A DNA stretch of 64,000 nucleotides from Vibrio sp. Y2-5. Its GTDB lineage: Bacteria; Pseudomonadota; Gammaproteobacteria; Enterobacterales; Vibrionaceae. This document shows positions 39,873 to 48,957 of the stretch, in pieces. Location of the stretch: the NCBI RefSeq assembly GCF_014596725.1, contig NZ_JACVEG010000001.1, positions 1-64,000 on the forward strand, in the 5' to 3' direction. Numbering within the stretch: the stretch's first letter is position 1; each line of letters starts with the position of its first letter. The notes below the pieces were generated by a model, which saw only the letters and a list, made by a program, of their open reading frames with translations, was not told the origin of the DNA and searched no databases. Position numbers and translations under genes: made by a program.

Positions 39873-41063
39873 TTGGGACGATTTAAACCAATAAATTCTA
39901 TTCATAAATGGCTACGAACACCTTCCCCAGAGGCTTTGTTTGATCGTCAGCTCGTCTGGATAGCATTAGGTTTAATGTTGATTGGTCTTGTTATGGTGAC
40001 ATCAGCATCGTTTCCAATCAGCTCAAGGTTAACGGACCAACCGTTCCATTTTATGTTTCGACATGCTCTGTTTTTGTTATTGGCGCTCATCACTTCATCG
40101 GTCATTTTACAAATACCGATGCAGCGCTGGTCTCAATATAGCTCCGCATTGCTTGCTATCTCTTTCATGCTTTTAGTGGTAGTACTCGTCGGTGGTAAAT
40201 CAGTTAATGGTGCATCTCGCTGGATTCCTTTAGGACTTTTTAACTTGCAGCCTGCCGAGGTAGCAAAGCTGTCTTTGTTCATCTTTATGTCTGGTTATTT
40301 GGTTCGTAAGCAGCATGAGGTGAGGGAAACCTTCTTTGGTGGTTTCATTAAGCCTATTTTGGTATTTATGGCCTTAGCGGTATTGCTGCTGTTGCAGCCG
40401 GATTTAGGTACTGTGGTTGTGATGCTGGTGACTTTGTTCGGTATGCTGTTTATTGCTGGTGCGAAGCTCTCTCAGTTCCTCGCCTTAATGGTGGCTGGTA
40501 TTTTGGTAATTGTCGGACTCATTGCCGCAGAACCCTATCGTATACGACGCGTGACCTCTTTCCTTGATCCTTGGGATGACCCGTTCGGAAGCGGTTATCA
40601 GCTAACTCAGTCACTGATGGCATTTGGTCGAGGTGAATGGTTTGGTCAGGGGTTAGGTAACTCGATTCAAAAATTGGAATACTTGCCAGAAGCGCACACC
40701 GACTTTGTATTTGCTGTTGTGGGCGAAGAACTCGGCTTTGTTGGTGTAGTTCTGATCTTAATGCTGATTTTTAGTTTGGTTCTGAAAGCCGCATTTATTG
40801 GCAAAAAAGCCTTTGAGCATGACCACCAATTTGGTGGATACCTGGCTCTTAGTATCGGTATTTGGTTTGCTTTCCAGACGCTCGTTAACGTTGGTGCTGC
40901 GGCGGGTATGGTGCCAACCAAAGGTCTTACTTTACCCCTGATTAGTTATGGTGGTTCCAGTTTAATAGTTATGTCGGTGGCAGTATCTATTTTGCTTCGT
41001 ATTGATCATGAATGCCGAGTAGAGCGAGTTCGACAGATAGAAGAAAATGCGGATGAAGAATAA
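39873..41063 (+). CDS. ftsW: Septal peptidoglycan polymerase FtsW
   Basis: SEDS-family glycosyltransferase that polymerises septal glycan with FtsI. The 396 residues have ten predicted transmembrane helices and the conserved segments [39 protein letters not shown] and [17 protein letters not shown]. The start is TTG at 39873, 8 bases after AAGGT. The next in-frame ATG falls inside the first helix, so UUG is needed. It overlaps murG by 11 bases. Confidence 0.97.
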   Translation: MGRFKPINSIHKWLRTPSPEALFDRQLVWIALGLMLIGLVMVTSASFPISSRLTDQPFHFMFRHALFLLLALITSSVILQIPMQRWSQYSSALLAISFMLLVVVLVGGKSVNGASRWIPLGLFNLQPAEVAKLSLFIFMSGYLVRKQHEVRETFFGGFIKPILVFMALAVLLLLQPDLGTVVVMLVTLFGMLFIAGAKLSQFLALMVAGILVIVGLIAAEPYRIRRVTSFLDPWDDPFGSGYQLTQSLMAFGRGEWFGQGLGNSIQKLEYLPEAHTDFVFAVVGEELGFVGVVLILMLIFSLVLKAAFIGKKAFEHDHQFGGYLALSIGIWFAFQTLVNVGAAAGMVPTKGLTLPLISYGGSSLIVMSVAVSILLRIDHECRVERVRQIEENADEE

Positions 41064-42117
41064 GAAACGTTTAATGGTGATGGCTGGTGGTACTGGCGGT
41101 CACGTTTTCCCTGGACTAGCTGTGGCGAAAAAGCTTCAACAGCAAGGCTGGGAAATTCGCTGGTTAGGCACGGCAGACCGTATGGAAGCCGACTTAGTGC
41201 CCAAGCATGGTATTGAGATTGATTTTATTCGTGTCAAAGGTTTACGCGGACAAGGTATCGCTCGTTTAATTAAAGCGCCTTTTCAAATTCTAAATGCCAT
41301 TTTGCAAGCTAGACGCCACATGAAAGCTTGGCAACCTGATGCTGTCCTTGGTATGGGCGGATACGTCAGTGGACCAGGTGGTATCGCCGCTTGGTTGCAA
41401 GGTATCCCCGTTGTTCTGCATGAACAAAATGCAGTCGCAGGCTTAACCAATCAATGGCTATCGAAAATTGCGTCAAGGGTATTTCAGGCCTTTAATGGTG
41501 CGTTTCCGAATGCACCTGTGGTCGGAAATCCGGTTCGTACGGATGTCGTTGAGCTGCCTGAACCGAATCTACGTCTTGCTGAACGCAGCGGTCCTATCCG
41601 TGTGCTGGTCATGGGCGGAAGCCAAGGCGCAAGAATTCTCAATCAAACATTACCTGAAGTGATGGCGAAATTAGGCGAAGATTATGAAGTTCGTCATCAG
41701 GCTGGTAAAGACAATCAAGCGGATGTTGAACAAGCATACCAAGCTGCTGGTGCGAAGAATTTTCAAGTTACCGAATTTATTGATGATGTAGCTCAGGCTT
41801 ATGCGTGGGCTGATTTGTTAGTTTGTCGTTCTGGCGCTTTGACGGTTTCAGAGGTGTCAGCAGCGGGAGTTGCCGCTATTTTCATCCCATTTATGCACAA
41901 AGATAGGCAACAAGCGCTGAATGCCGATCATCTAGTAGAATGTGGCGCAGCTAAAATGATAGAACAACCGCAATTGACGGTTGAAAAGCTCAGCCAAACT
42001 ATTGCTCAACTCGAACGTACCCAATTATTAGATATGGCTAACAAAGCTCGCCAAGCAGCAAAATTAGATGCAGACCAAGTGGTTGCTGATGCCATTATCG
42101 CTATCACTGAGAAATGA
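41053..42117 (+). CDS. murG: UDP-GlcNAc:MurNAc-pentapeptide-lipid GlcNAc transferase
   Basis: Converts lipid I to lipid II on the inner face of the membrane. The 354 residues start with the G-loop [18 protein letters not shown] and contain [32 protein letters not shown] and the nucleotide-binding [14 protein letters not shown]. ATGs at 41047 and 41053 are both possible. 41053 has better spacing from GAAG and matches homologues. It begins within the ftsW 3' end. Confidence 0.97.
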   Translation: MKNKKRLMVMAGGTGGHVFPGLAVAKKLQQQGWEIRWLGTADRMEADLVPKHGIEIDFIRVKGLRGQGIARLIKAPFQILNAILQARRHMKAWQPDAVLGMGGYVSGPGGIAAWLQGIPVVLHEQNAVAGLTNQWLSKIASRVFQAFNGAFPNAPVVGNPVRTDVVELPEPNLRLAERSGPIRVLVMGGSQGARILNQTLPEVMAKLGEDYEVRHQAGKDNQADVEQAYQAAGAKNFQVTEFIDDVAQAYAWADLLVCRSGALTVSEVSAAGVAAIFIPFMHKDRQQALNADHLVECGAAKMIEQPQLTVEKLSQTIAQLERTQLLDMANKARQAAKLDADQVVADAIIAITEK

Positions 42118-42127
42118 GAACCTATTC

Positions 42128-43588
42128 ATGAAGATCAAAAATACTCAAGACTTAGCTCAAATCCGAGCAATGGTGCCTGAAATGCGCCGAGTTAAATGCA
42201 TTCACTTTATCGGCATTGGTGGTGCAGGTATGAGCGGTATAGCAGAAGTGTTGTTGAATGAAGGTTATCAGATCACTGGCTCTGATATCGCGGCGAATGC
42301 GGTGACGGAGCGTTTAGAAAGTATCGGTGCGACCGTATTCATTGGTCATCAAATGTCGAATATTGACCAAGCAAGTGTGGTGGTCGTATCAACGGCGATT
42401 AATGAGCAAAACCCAGAAATTCAAGCCGCTCGTGAAAAACGTATTCCAATTGTACGTCGCGCTGAAATGTTAGCTGAGTTGATGCGTTTCCGTCATGGCA
42501 TCGCTGTTGCAGGTACGCACGGCAAAACAACCACTACCGCTCTAGTGACTCAAATCTATTCAGAAGCGGGTATGGACCCGACTTTTGTCAACGGTGGCTT
42601 GGTGAAAAGTGCGGGCACAAATGCTCGCTTAGGTTCGAGCCGGGTGTTGATTGCTGAAGCCGATGAGAGTGATGCTTCATTTCTTCACTTGCAACCGATG
42701 GCAACCATCGTGACGAATATCGAAGCTGACCATATGGATACTTATGGTGGTGATTTTGAAACTTTGAAACAGACGTTTGTCGACTTTCTACATAATCTAC
42801 CGTTCTACGGTCAGGCTATTTTATGTATTGATGATCCTGTGGTTCGTGAGCTAATTCCGCGAATTAGCCGACAAGTTATCACTTATGGTTTCTCTGAAGA
42901 TGCGGATGTTCGTATTGAAAACTATCGCCAGCAAGGGCAACAAGGTCAGTTCACGGTTGTTCGTAAAGGCAAAGAGAATTTAGACATTACGCTGAACATT
43001 CCAGGTCGCCATAATGCTCTCAACGCTTCGGCTGCAATAGCGGTTGCGACTGAAGATGACATCAGTGATGAAGCTATTCTGAAAGCGCTGATAAGCACGC
43101 AAGGAACAGGTCGTCGCTTTGACCATTTAGGTGAGTTCGAAACCGGTAATGGCGTTGCAATGCTGGTGGATGACTACGGTCACCACCCAACAGAGGTTGA
43201 TGTGACCATCAAAGCCGCTCGTAGCGGTTGGACTGACAAACGTCTGGTGATGATATTCCAGCCACACCGTTACACTCGTACTCGCGATCTCTATGACGAT
43301 TTTGCCAATGTGCTTGAGCAGGTTGATGTGCTGATTATGCTGGATGTTTATTCTGCCGGTGAAAAGCCCATTGCAGGTGCAGACGGTCGTTCACTCTGTC
43401 GAACTATCCGCAGTCGAGGAAAAGTTGATCCAATCTTCGTTTCAGACAGCAAGACTTTGCCTGCTGCGTTAGCTAACGTATTACAAGATGGTGACTTAGT
43501 CCTGACTCAAGGCGCGGGTGATGTGGGCAAAGTAGCCAAACACTTACAATCTTTACAATTGAATATTGAAAAGATGCAAAAGTATTAA
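42128..43588 (+). CDS. murC: UDP-N-acetylmuramate:L-alanine ligase
   Basis: First amino-acid ligase of the cytoplasmic peptidoglycan pathway. The 486 residues include [17 protein letters not shown], the P-loop [44 protein letters not shown] and [10 protein letters not shown]. The ATG at 42128 lies 7-8 bases after GAGAA. A 20-codon upstream extension overlaps murG and is not family-like. In E. coli ddlB follows. Here the next gene is ftsQ after a 215-base gap. Confidence 0.97.
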   Translation: MKIKNTQDLAQIRAMVPEMRRVKCIHFIGIGGAGMSGIAEVLLNEGYQITGSDIAANAVTERLESIGATVFIGHQMSNIDQASVVVVSTAINEQNPEIQAAREKRIPIVRRAEMLAELMRFRHGIAVAGTHGKTTTTALVTQIYSEAGMDPTFVNGGLVKSAGTNARLGSSRVLIAEADESDASFLHLQPMATIVTNIEADHMDTYGGDFETLKQTFVDFLHNLPFYGQAILCIDDPVVRELIPRISRQVITYGFSEDADVRIENYRQQGQQGQFTVVRKGKENLDITLNIPGRHNALNASAAIAVATEDDISDEAILKALISTQGTGRRFDHLGEFETGNGVAMLVDDYGHHPTEVDVTIKAARSGWTDKRLVMIFQPHRYTRTRDLYDDFANVLEQVDVLIMLDVYSAGEKPIAGADGRSLCRTIRSRGKVDPIFVSDSKTLPAALANVLQDGDLVLTQGAGDVGKVAKHLQSLQLNIEKMQKY

Positions 43589-43657
43589 AATTGTTTCTTA
43601 TGGATGAAGCATTCGTGATATTGGTGCTACTCCTACCAGTTTTATTTATTTGAGTGT

Positions 43658-43685
43658 TTGATACTTTTAGTGTCCTCAGTATAAT
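43658..43685 (+). promoter_or_regulatory. Strong internal promoter for ftsQAZ
   Basis: TTGATA (43658-43663) and a perfect TATAAT (43680-43685) are 16 bases apart in the gap between murC and ftsQ. The start point would be about 110 bases before ftsQ. Confidence 0.7.
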
Positions 43686-43803
43686 CCTTAGGTTAAAGTT
43701 ATTGCTTTTGCCTCTATTGTACATTGAAATAGGGAATTGAATTGCCAGTCGTCAACAGGAACAACGAACTTTGATAAGTAGTACATTTTCTCAAGGTCGT
43801 ATT

Positions 43804-44553
43804 ATGTCCCGTTCACCCATAGTCAGAGAGCACATTGCTGGTGCTAGCTTTTTACTTGTGGTGTTGTTGATGGTTGGTTTTTTGCTGTATTCAACGATCA
43901 GTTGGATGTGGGATGAAGAGAGGCTTCCGCTCTCAAAGATAGTTTTACAAGGTGACTTAAAATACGTATCTGCGTTTGATGTTCAACGTGCATTTGGTCA
44001 ACTCGATCATATTGGCACATTCATGTCGCAGGATATTAACGAGCTGCAATCAAGTGCTCAGTCAATTCCTTGGGTATCTCATGCTTCAATCCGCAAACAG
44101 TGGCCAGATACAATAAAAGTATTTTTAACTGAATATCAGGTTAAAGCTATTTGGAATGGTAATTCGTTACTTGATGATAAAGGTGTTGTCTTTAATGGCG
44201 ATATTGCTCAAGTAAATGAAGAATACGTAAAACTATATGGACCAGATGGCAGTGCACCTGAAGTGTTAAATATCTGGAAAGAATATAGCCCTAAATTTCA
44301 GCAGATAGGCTTAAATATATCCTCTCTGGTATTAAACGAGCGTCGAGCTTGGCAAATTATTTTAGACAATGGAATTCGCTTAGAATTAGGAAAAGAGTCT
44401 TTAGAAGAGCGAATTAACCGTTTCTTTTTACTCTACGAGCAGCTAGGTAATGATGCTGAACGAGTGAGTTATATCGATCTCAGATATGATACCGGAGCGG
44501 CCGTTGGTTGGTTTCCTGATCAAGAATTAGCGCAAGAGAGCACAGATGAGTAA
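43804..44553 (+). CDS. ftsQ: Cell division protein FtsQ
   Basis: Bitopic divisome protein that with FtsL and FtsB relays activation to FtsWI. The 249 residues have a short cytoplasmic end, one helix (ASFLLVVLLMVGFLLYSTI), a POTRA domain (LSKIVLQGDLKYVSAFDVQRAF) and the beta domain (WVSHASIRKQWPDTIKVFLTEY). The ATG at 43804 has AAGGT upstream. The TTG at 43771 would add 11 residues. It overlaps ftsA by eight bases. Confidence 0.96.
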   Translation: MSRSPIVREHIAGASFLLVVLLMVGFLLYSTISWMWDEERLPLSKIVLQGDLKYVSAFDVQRAFGQLDHIGTFMSQDINELQSSAQSIPWVSHASIRKQWPDTIKVFLTEYQVKAIWNGNSLLDDKGVVFNGDIAQVNEEYVKLYGPDGSAPEVLNIWKEYSPKFQQIGLNISSLVLNERRAWQIILDNGIRLELGKESLEERINRFFLLYEQLGNDAERVSYIDLRYDTGAAVGWFPDQELAQESTDE

Positions 44554-45808
44554 AACAGCTGATGACAAATTAATTGTTGGTCTTGATATCGGCACAGCCA
44601 CCGTTTCAGCCTTAGTTGGTGAACTACTTCCTGACGGTCAAATTAATATCATTGGCGCAGGTACAAGCCCTTCCAGAGGAATGGATAAAGGCGGCGTAAA
44701 TGATTTAGAGTCGGTGGTTAAATCCGTTCAGCGTGCAATTGACCAAGCTGAATTGATGGCAGAGTGCCAAATTAGTAATGTGTTTCTATCAATCTCTGGT
44801 CGACATATTACAAGCAGAATTGAAAAAGGCATGGGAACTATTTCTGAGGGCGAAGTTTCTCAAGAAGATATGGATCGTGCCATTCATACCGCGAAGTCAA
44901 TTAAAATTAGTGAGGAACAGCGTATTTTGCATGTCATTCCTCAAGAATTTACGATTGATTATCAAGAAGGTATAAAAAATCCACTAGGATTATCGGGAGT
45001 ACGCATGGAAGTCAGCGTGCACTTGATTACTTGCCATAGTGATATGGCAAGAAACATTATTAAAGCTGTTGAACGTTGCGGATTGAAAGTTGAGCAGTTA
45101 GTGTATTCAGGGTTAGCAGCAAGTAATGCTGTTATCACTGAAGACGAGCGAGAGCTTGGCGTGTGTGTTATCGACATTGGTGCAGGTACGATGGATATCG
45201 CTATTTGGACTGGTGGTGCTTTAAGACATACAGAAGTATTCTCGTACGCGGGCAATGCGGTAACAAGCGATATAGCGTTTGCTTTTGGCACCCCAGTTAA
45301 CGACGCTGAAGAGATCAAAGTTAAGTACGGCTGTGCGTTAAGTGAGTTGGTAAGTAAGGATGATACGGTAAATGTACCAAGCGTTGGTGGAAGACCATCG
45401 CGAAGTTTACAGCGTCAAACCTTGTCGGAAGTGATTGAGCCTCGCTACACTGAGTTAATGGGCTTAGTTAACCAGACTATCGATACTGTCCAAGAGAATT
45501 TGCGAAAAGAAGGAATTAAGCACCATTTAGCTGCAGGTGTAGTCCTAACTGGCGGTGCTTCGCAAATTGAAGGTTTAGTGGAATGTGCAGAGCGTGTATT
45601 CCGCAATCAAGTTAGGGTAGGTAAGCCTCTCGAAGTGAGTGGACTTACTGATTACGTTAAAGAGCCGTATCATTCTACGGCAGTTGGTTTACTTCATTAC
45701 GCGAAAGACAGTCAAATTAATGACGACATTGAGTTTCAAGAGCCAAAGCGCCAGTCAGTGTCTAGTGTATTTGGTCGTTTGCGTAATTGGATACAAAAAG
45801 AGTTTTAA
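44546..45808 (+). CDS. ftsA: Cell division protein FtsA
   Basis: Actin-like ATPase that tethers FtsZ to the membrane. The 420 residues show the phosphate motifs IVGLDIGTATVSALVGE and VIDIGAGTMDIAIW, the adenosine motif VVLTGGASQIEGL, and a C-terminal amphipathic membrane-targeting helix (SSVFGRLRNWIQKEF). The gap to ftsZ is 30 bases, with GGAG before its ATG. Confidence 0.98.
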   Translation: MSKTADDKLIVGLDIGTATVSALVGELLPDGQINIIGAGTSPSRGMDKGGVNDLESVVKSVQRAIDQAELMAECQISNVFLSISGRHITSRIEKGMGTISEGEVSQEDMDRAIHTAKSIKISEEQRILHVIPQEFTIDYQEGIKNPLGLSGVRMEVSVHLITCHSDMARNIIKAVERCGLKVEQLVYSGLAASNAVITEDERELGVCVIDIGAGTMDIAIWTGGALRHTEVFSYAGNAVTSDIAFAFGTPVNDAEEIKVKYGCALSELVSKDDTVNVPSVGGRPSRSLQRQTLSEVIEPRYTELMGLVNQTIDTVQENLRKEGIKHHLAAGVVLTGGASQIEGLVECAERVFRNQVRVGKPLEVSGLTDYVKEPYHSTAVGLLHYAKDSQINDDIEFQEPKRQSVSSVFGRLRNWIQKEF

Positions 45809-45838
45809 CCTGAGTTGCAGGAAAAACGGAGATAACAC

Positions 45839-47053
45839 ATGTTTGAACCGATGATGGAAATGTCTGACGACGCGGTAATTAAAGTTGTTGGAGTTGGTGG
45901 CGGCGGCGGTAACGCTGTAGAACATATGGTGCGTGAGTCCATTGAAGGCGTGGAATTCATCAGTATCAACACGGATGCACAAGCACTTCGCAAAACCAGC
46001 GTAAGCAGTGTCATTCAAATCGGTGGTGATATCACTAAAGGTTTGGGCGCGGGTGCTAACCCTCAAGTGGGTCGTGATGCAGCTCTCGAAAGTCGAGATC
46101 GAATTAAAGAATTACTAGCTGGTGCCGATATGGTGTTTATCGCAGCTGGTATGGGCGGTGGTACCGGTACAGGTGCTGCTCCTGTTATTGCTGAAGTGGC
46201 AAAAGAACTGGGCATCTTAACCGTTGCTGTAGTGACTAAACCATTTAGCTTTGAAGGTAAAAAACGTCTTGCGTTTGCTGAACAAGGAATTGAAGAGCTT
46301 TCTAAACATGTTGACTCTTTAATTACTATTCCAAATGAAAAACTGTTGAAAGTATTGGGTCGTGGTATCACTTTACTTGAAGCCTTTGCTAGCGCGAATG
46401 ACGTACTAAAAAATGCAGTACAAGGGATTGCAGAGCTAATCACTCGCCCAGGCATGATTAACGTCGACTTTGCAGACGTACGAACAGTAATGTCTGAAAT
46501 GGGTCACGCTATGATGGGTAGTGGTATTGCCAAAGGTGAAGACCGTGCTGAAGAAGCTGCTGAAATGGCAATTTCAAGTCCTCTACTTGAAGACATTGAT
46601 CTTGCTGGCGCTCGCGGCGTATTGGTTAACATCACCGCTGGTCTGGATATGAGACTGGATGAATTCGAAACGGTTGGTAACACTGTTAAAGCTTTTGCTT
46701 CTGACAATGCTACTGTTGTTATCGGTACATCACTTGATCCAGATATGGCTGAAGAAATTCGCGTAACGGTTGTGGCTACAGGTATTGGTAACGAAAGAAA
46801 ACCAGATATTACTTTAGTTGCAGGCGGTAAAGCGAAAGTTGCACCAGTCGCTCAACCACAAGTTGCTGCCGCAGCAAAAGTGGAAGAAAAACCGGCACAG
46901 CCTTTGCATGAAAAGACAGAAGTGAAAGCACAGCCTTCACCGACGTCAAATGTCTCTTCTTCTTCTAGCCAAGGGCAGAATGTTGCTCCTAAGCCAGAAA
47001 AAGAGAGTGGATATCTGGATATACCTGCTTTTTTACGTCGTCAGGCTGATTAA
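45839..47053 (+). CDS. ftsZ: Cell division protein FtsZ
   Basis: Tubulin-like GTPase that polymerises into the Z-ring. The 404 residues begin [20 protein letters not shown]. The GTP signature GGGTGTG is near 106-112 and [11 protein letters not shown] provides the T7 region. A variable Pro/Ser-rich linker (about 320-385) leads to the C-terminal peptide [13 protein letters not shown], which binds FtsA and ZipA. All key motifs are intact. lpxC follows after a 97-base gap with its own promoter. Confidence 0.99.
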   Translation: MFEPMMEMSDDAVIKVVGVGGGGGNAVEHMVRESIEGVEFISINTDAQALRKTSVSSVIQIGGDITKGLGAGANPQVGRDAALESRDRIKELLAGADMVFIAAGMGGGTGTGAAPVIAEVAKELGILTVAVVTKPFSFEGKKRLAFAEQGIEELSKHVDSLITIPNEKLLKVLGRGITLLEAFASANDVLKNAVQGIAELITRPGMINVDFADVRTVMSEMGHAMMGSGIAKGEDRAEEAAEMAISSPLLEDIDLAGARGVLVNITAGLDMRLDEFETVGNTVKAFASDNATVVIGTSLDPDMAEEIRVTVVATGIGNERKPDITLVAGGKAKVAPVAQPQVAAAAKVEEKPAQPLHEKTEVKAQPSPTSNVSSSSSQGQNVAPKPEKESGYLDIPAFLRRQAD

Positions 47054-47067
47054 AATACCGCCACAAT

Positions 47068-47095
47068 TTGACAGTGTTCAAAATTTTGGTAATAT
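47068..47095 (+). promoter_or_regulatory. Strong promoter of lpxC
   Basis: A perfect TTGACA (47068-47073) and TAATAT (47090-47095) with a 16-base spacer lie in the ftsZ-lpxC gap. A GC-rich hairpin (47098-47119) follows immediately, around the expected start point. Confidence 0.7.
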
Positions 47096-47150
47096 GTCGG
47101 TCGGTAAAGTTACCGGCCGAGCTTTGTGGCATTGATTTAGAGGCAAACAG

Positions 47151-48068
47151 ATGATCAGACAACGTACTCTGAAAGAGATAGTGAAAACAACTGGTGTGGG
47201 TCTCCACTCTGGTCGTAAAGTCACACTTACTCTTCGCCCAGCTGCTGCAAACACAGGTATTATTTACCGTCGTACTGACATAAATCCACCAGTTGATTTT
47301 CCAGCTGACCCAGAATCAGTACGCGACACTATGCTGTGTACTGCTTTAGTTAACGATGAAGGCATTCGTATCTCTACAGTAGAGCACTTAAGTGCAGCTC
47401 TTGCTGGTATGGGTATTGATAACGTCATTATCGAAGTGGATGCACCAGAAATTCCAATTATGGATGGTAGTGCGAGTCCGTTTGTATACCTACTGCAACA
47501 AGCTGGTATTGAGACTCAAAACGCGCCTAAGCGATTCATCCGTATTAAAAAACCAGTTCGTTTTGAAGATGGTGATAAGTGGGCAGAAATGCGTCCACAT
47601 AACGGCTTCAAAATGGATTTCCAAATTGAGTTTGATCACCCAGCTATCGATGGTGACGATCAACGCTTAGTGTTTGATTTTTCAACTCAAGGTTTTATCA
47701 AAGAGATTTCTCGTGCTCGTACTTTCGGCTTCATGCGTGATATCGAGTATTTGCAATCGCAAAACCTATGTTTAGGTGGCAGCTTTGACTGTGCTATCGT
47801 TTTGGATGATTACCGCATTCTTAACGAAGAAGGCCTGCGTTTCGCAAACGAGTTTGTGACTCACAAAGTACTTGATGCAATTGGTGACTTGTACATGTGT
47901 GGTCATGCAATTGTGGGTGAGTTCAGTGCTTACAAATCAGGTCATGGTCTGAATAACCAACTGTTACGTAAAGTATTGGCAGATCAAGAAGCTTGGGAAT
48001 GGGCAACTTTCGAAGAGGAAGCGGGTTCACCTGTAGCGTTTGCAGACCCAAACATGGTTCTAGCGTAA
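47151..48068 (+). CDS. lpxC: UDP-3-O-acyl-N-acetylglucosamine deacetylase
   Basis: Zinc hydrolase for the committed step of lipid A synthesis. The 305 residues begin [20 protein letters not shown]. The zinc ligands appear in [10 protein letters not shown] and in HKVLDAIGD. The [14 protein letters not shown] and catalytic [15 protein letters not shown] regions are intact. It closes the dcw cluster and is followed by a strong terminator. Confidence 0.98.
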   Translation: MIRQRTLKEIVKTTGVGLHSGRKVTLTLRPAAANTGIIYRRTDINPPVDFPADPESVRDTMLCTALVNDEGIRISTVEHLSAALAGMGIDNVIIEVDAPEIPIMDGSASPFVYLLQQAGIETQNAPKRFIRIKKPVRFEDGDKWAEMRPHNGFKMDFQIEFDHPAIDGDDQRLVFDFSTQGFIKEISRARTFGFMRDIEYLQSQNLCLGGSFDCAIVLDDYRILNEEGLRFANEFVTHKVLDAIGDLYMCGHAIVGEFSAYKSGHGLNNQLLRKVLADQEAWEWATFEEEAGSPVAFADPNMVLA

Positions 48069-48086
48069 AACATAAAGATTTTTAAG

Positions 48087-48112
48087 AAGCCAGACTCAGT
48101 CTGGCTTTTTTT
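48087..48112. terminator. Terminator between lpxC and dciA
   Basis: AAGCCAGAC (48087-48095) pairs perfectly with GTCTGGCTT (48099-48107) around TCA, followed by a T-run. It lies between convergent genes. Confidence 0.93.
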
Positions 48113-48166
48113 ATGTCTGCGTTTTTATGCTTACGCTAGAGAATAACGATGGTAACTTTTTCTAAG

Positions 48167-48625
48167 TTACTTTTTCGCCAGTTTTGCAATGCTCTCTAAT
48201 CGCTGTTTAACCTTAGGGTTGGCATTTTGAGCGACCATTAACAACGATGAGGCGGCATTTTCTGAAAGTGGGGGGCGAGGAATTGCCTCTTTTTGATCCT
48301 TGATTGAACCTTTTTGGGTGCGATAAATAGCTGGATTGATCTTTATTTCAATACTGATTAGTTTGCCAAATCCCTGATTTCTTAACTGGTTAAGAATATT
48401 TAGCCGTTCATAGTCCACTTTCATTTTGATCGATGCACTAGCGGCTTCTAAAACTAAATGTCCACCACGAACGTTTGCCGCTCTTATATGTGGTTCAATG
48501 CCTTTAGGTAACAGAGTTTGCAATATTAGGTTGATCTGGATGATCTCTTTCGCGTGCTGTTGTAACTTACTCAGCCGAGATGACTCAATCAATTCGTCTG
48601 TAGATGTGGGGCGATGATCTCGCAT
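48167..48625 (-). CDS. dciA: DciA family replicative-helicase loader (DUF721)
   Basis: Small basic protein of 152 residues of the DUF721/DciA family, which loads the replicative helicase DnaB in bacteria that lack the phage-derived DnaC or DnaI. The N-terminal KH-like region (about 20-105, with HLVLEAASASIKMKVDYERLNIL) is followed by a basic, probably disordered C-terminus. It occupies the place of secM in enterobacteria but runs opposite to secA. The function is by family. The gene context (lpxC-dciA-secA) is that of Vibrio. Confidence 0.9.
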   Translation of the reverse strand: MRDHRPTSTDELIESSRLSKLQQHAKEIIQINLILQTLLPKGIEPHIRAANVRGGHLVLEAASASIKMKVDYERLNILNQLRNQGFGKLISIEIKINPAIYRTQKGSIKDQKEAIPRPPLSENAASSLLMVAQNANPKVKQRLESIAKLAKK

Positions 48626-48957
48626 TCCGCACTCCTTTTATAAAGTTCTGCAGCATTCTATAACGTTTCCTTGCTGACTGAAATGAGCGATTGAACATGT
48701 ATTCTCTAGTGTCTGATAGCCTAAAACATTGGGCTTAGTGCACAAAATACAAAGCTCAAAGCAAACAAGTTCTAATGTTATTGGTTGTTGAACGAAAAAT
48801 TACTTAAACTATGCGCCACTAGTGTCTTGAAAATAAACGTCATCATCACAATATCAGAAGATACATGATTTATCTCAGTATCCTTAGTTGAAAACAGGTA
48901 GAGACTGAAGGCATTAAGAGATCGCGGACGATCTAAGCAAAGAGAGATTCACAACAA
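48626..48957 (+). other. Intergenic region between dciA and secA
   Basis: About 330 bases in the divergent gap. Candidate -35/-10 pairs around 48781-48812 are weak. Short ORFs here (13 codons or fewer) lack a signal peptide, so I see no SecM-like leader peptide. Nothing else is recognisable. Confidence 0.6.

Noticed and set aside
48697..48738. Short ORF upstream of secA as a SecM equivalent
   Set aside because: Thirteen codons, no signal sequence and no arrest-like motif.
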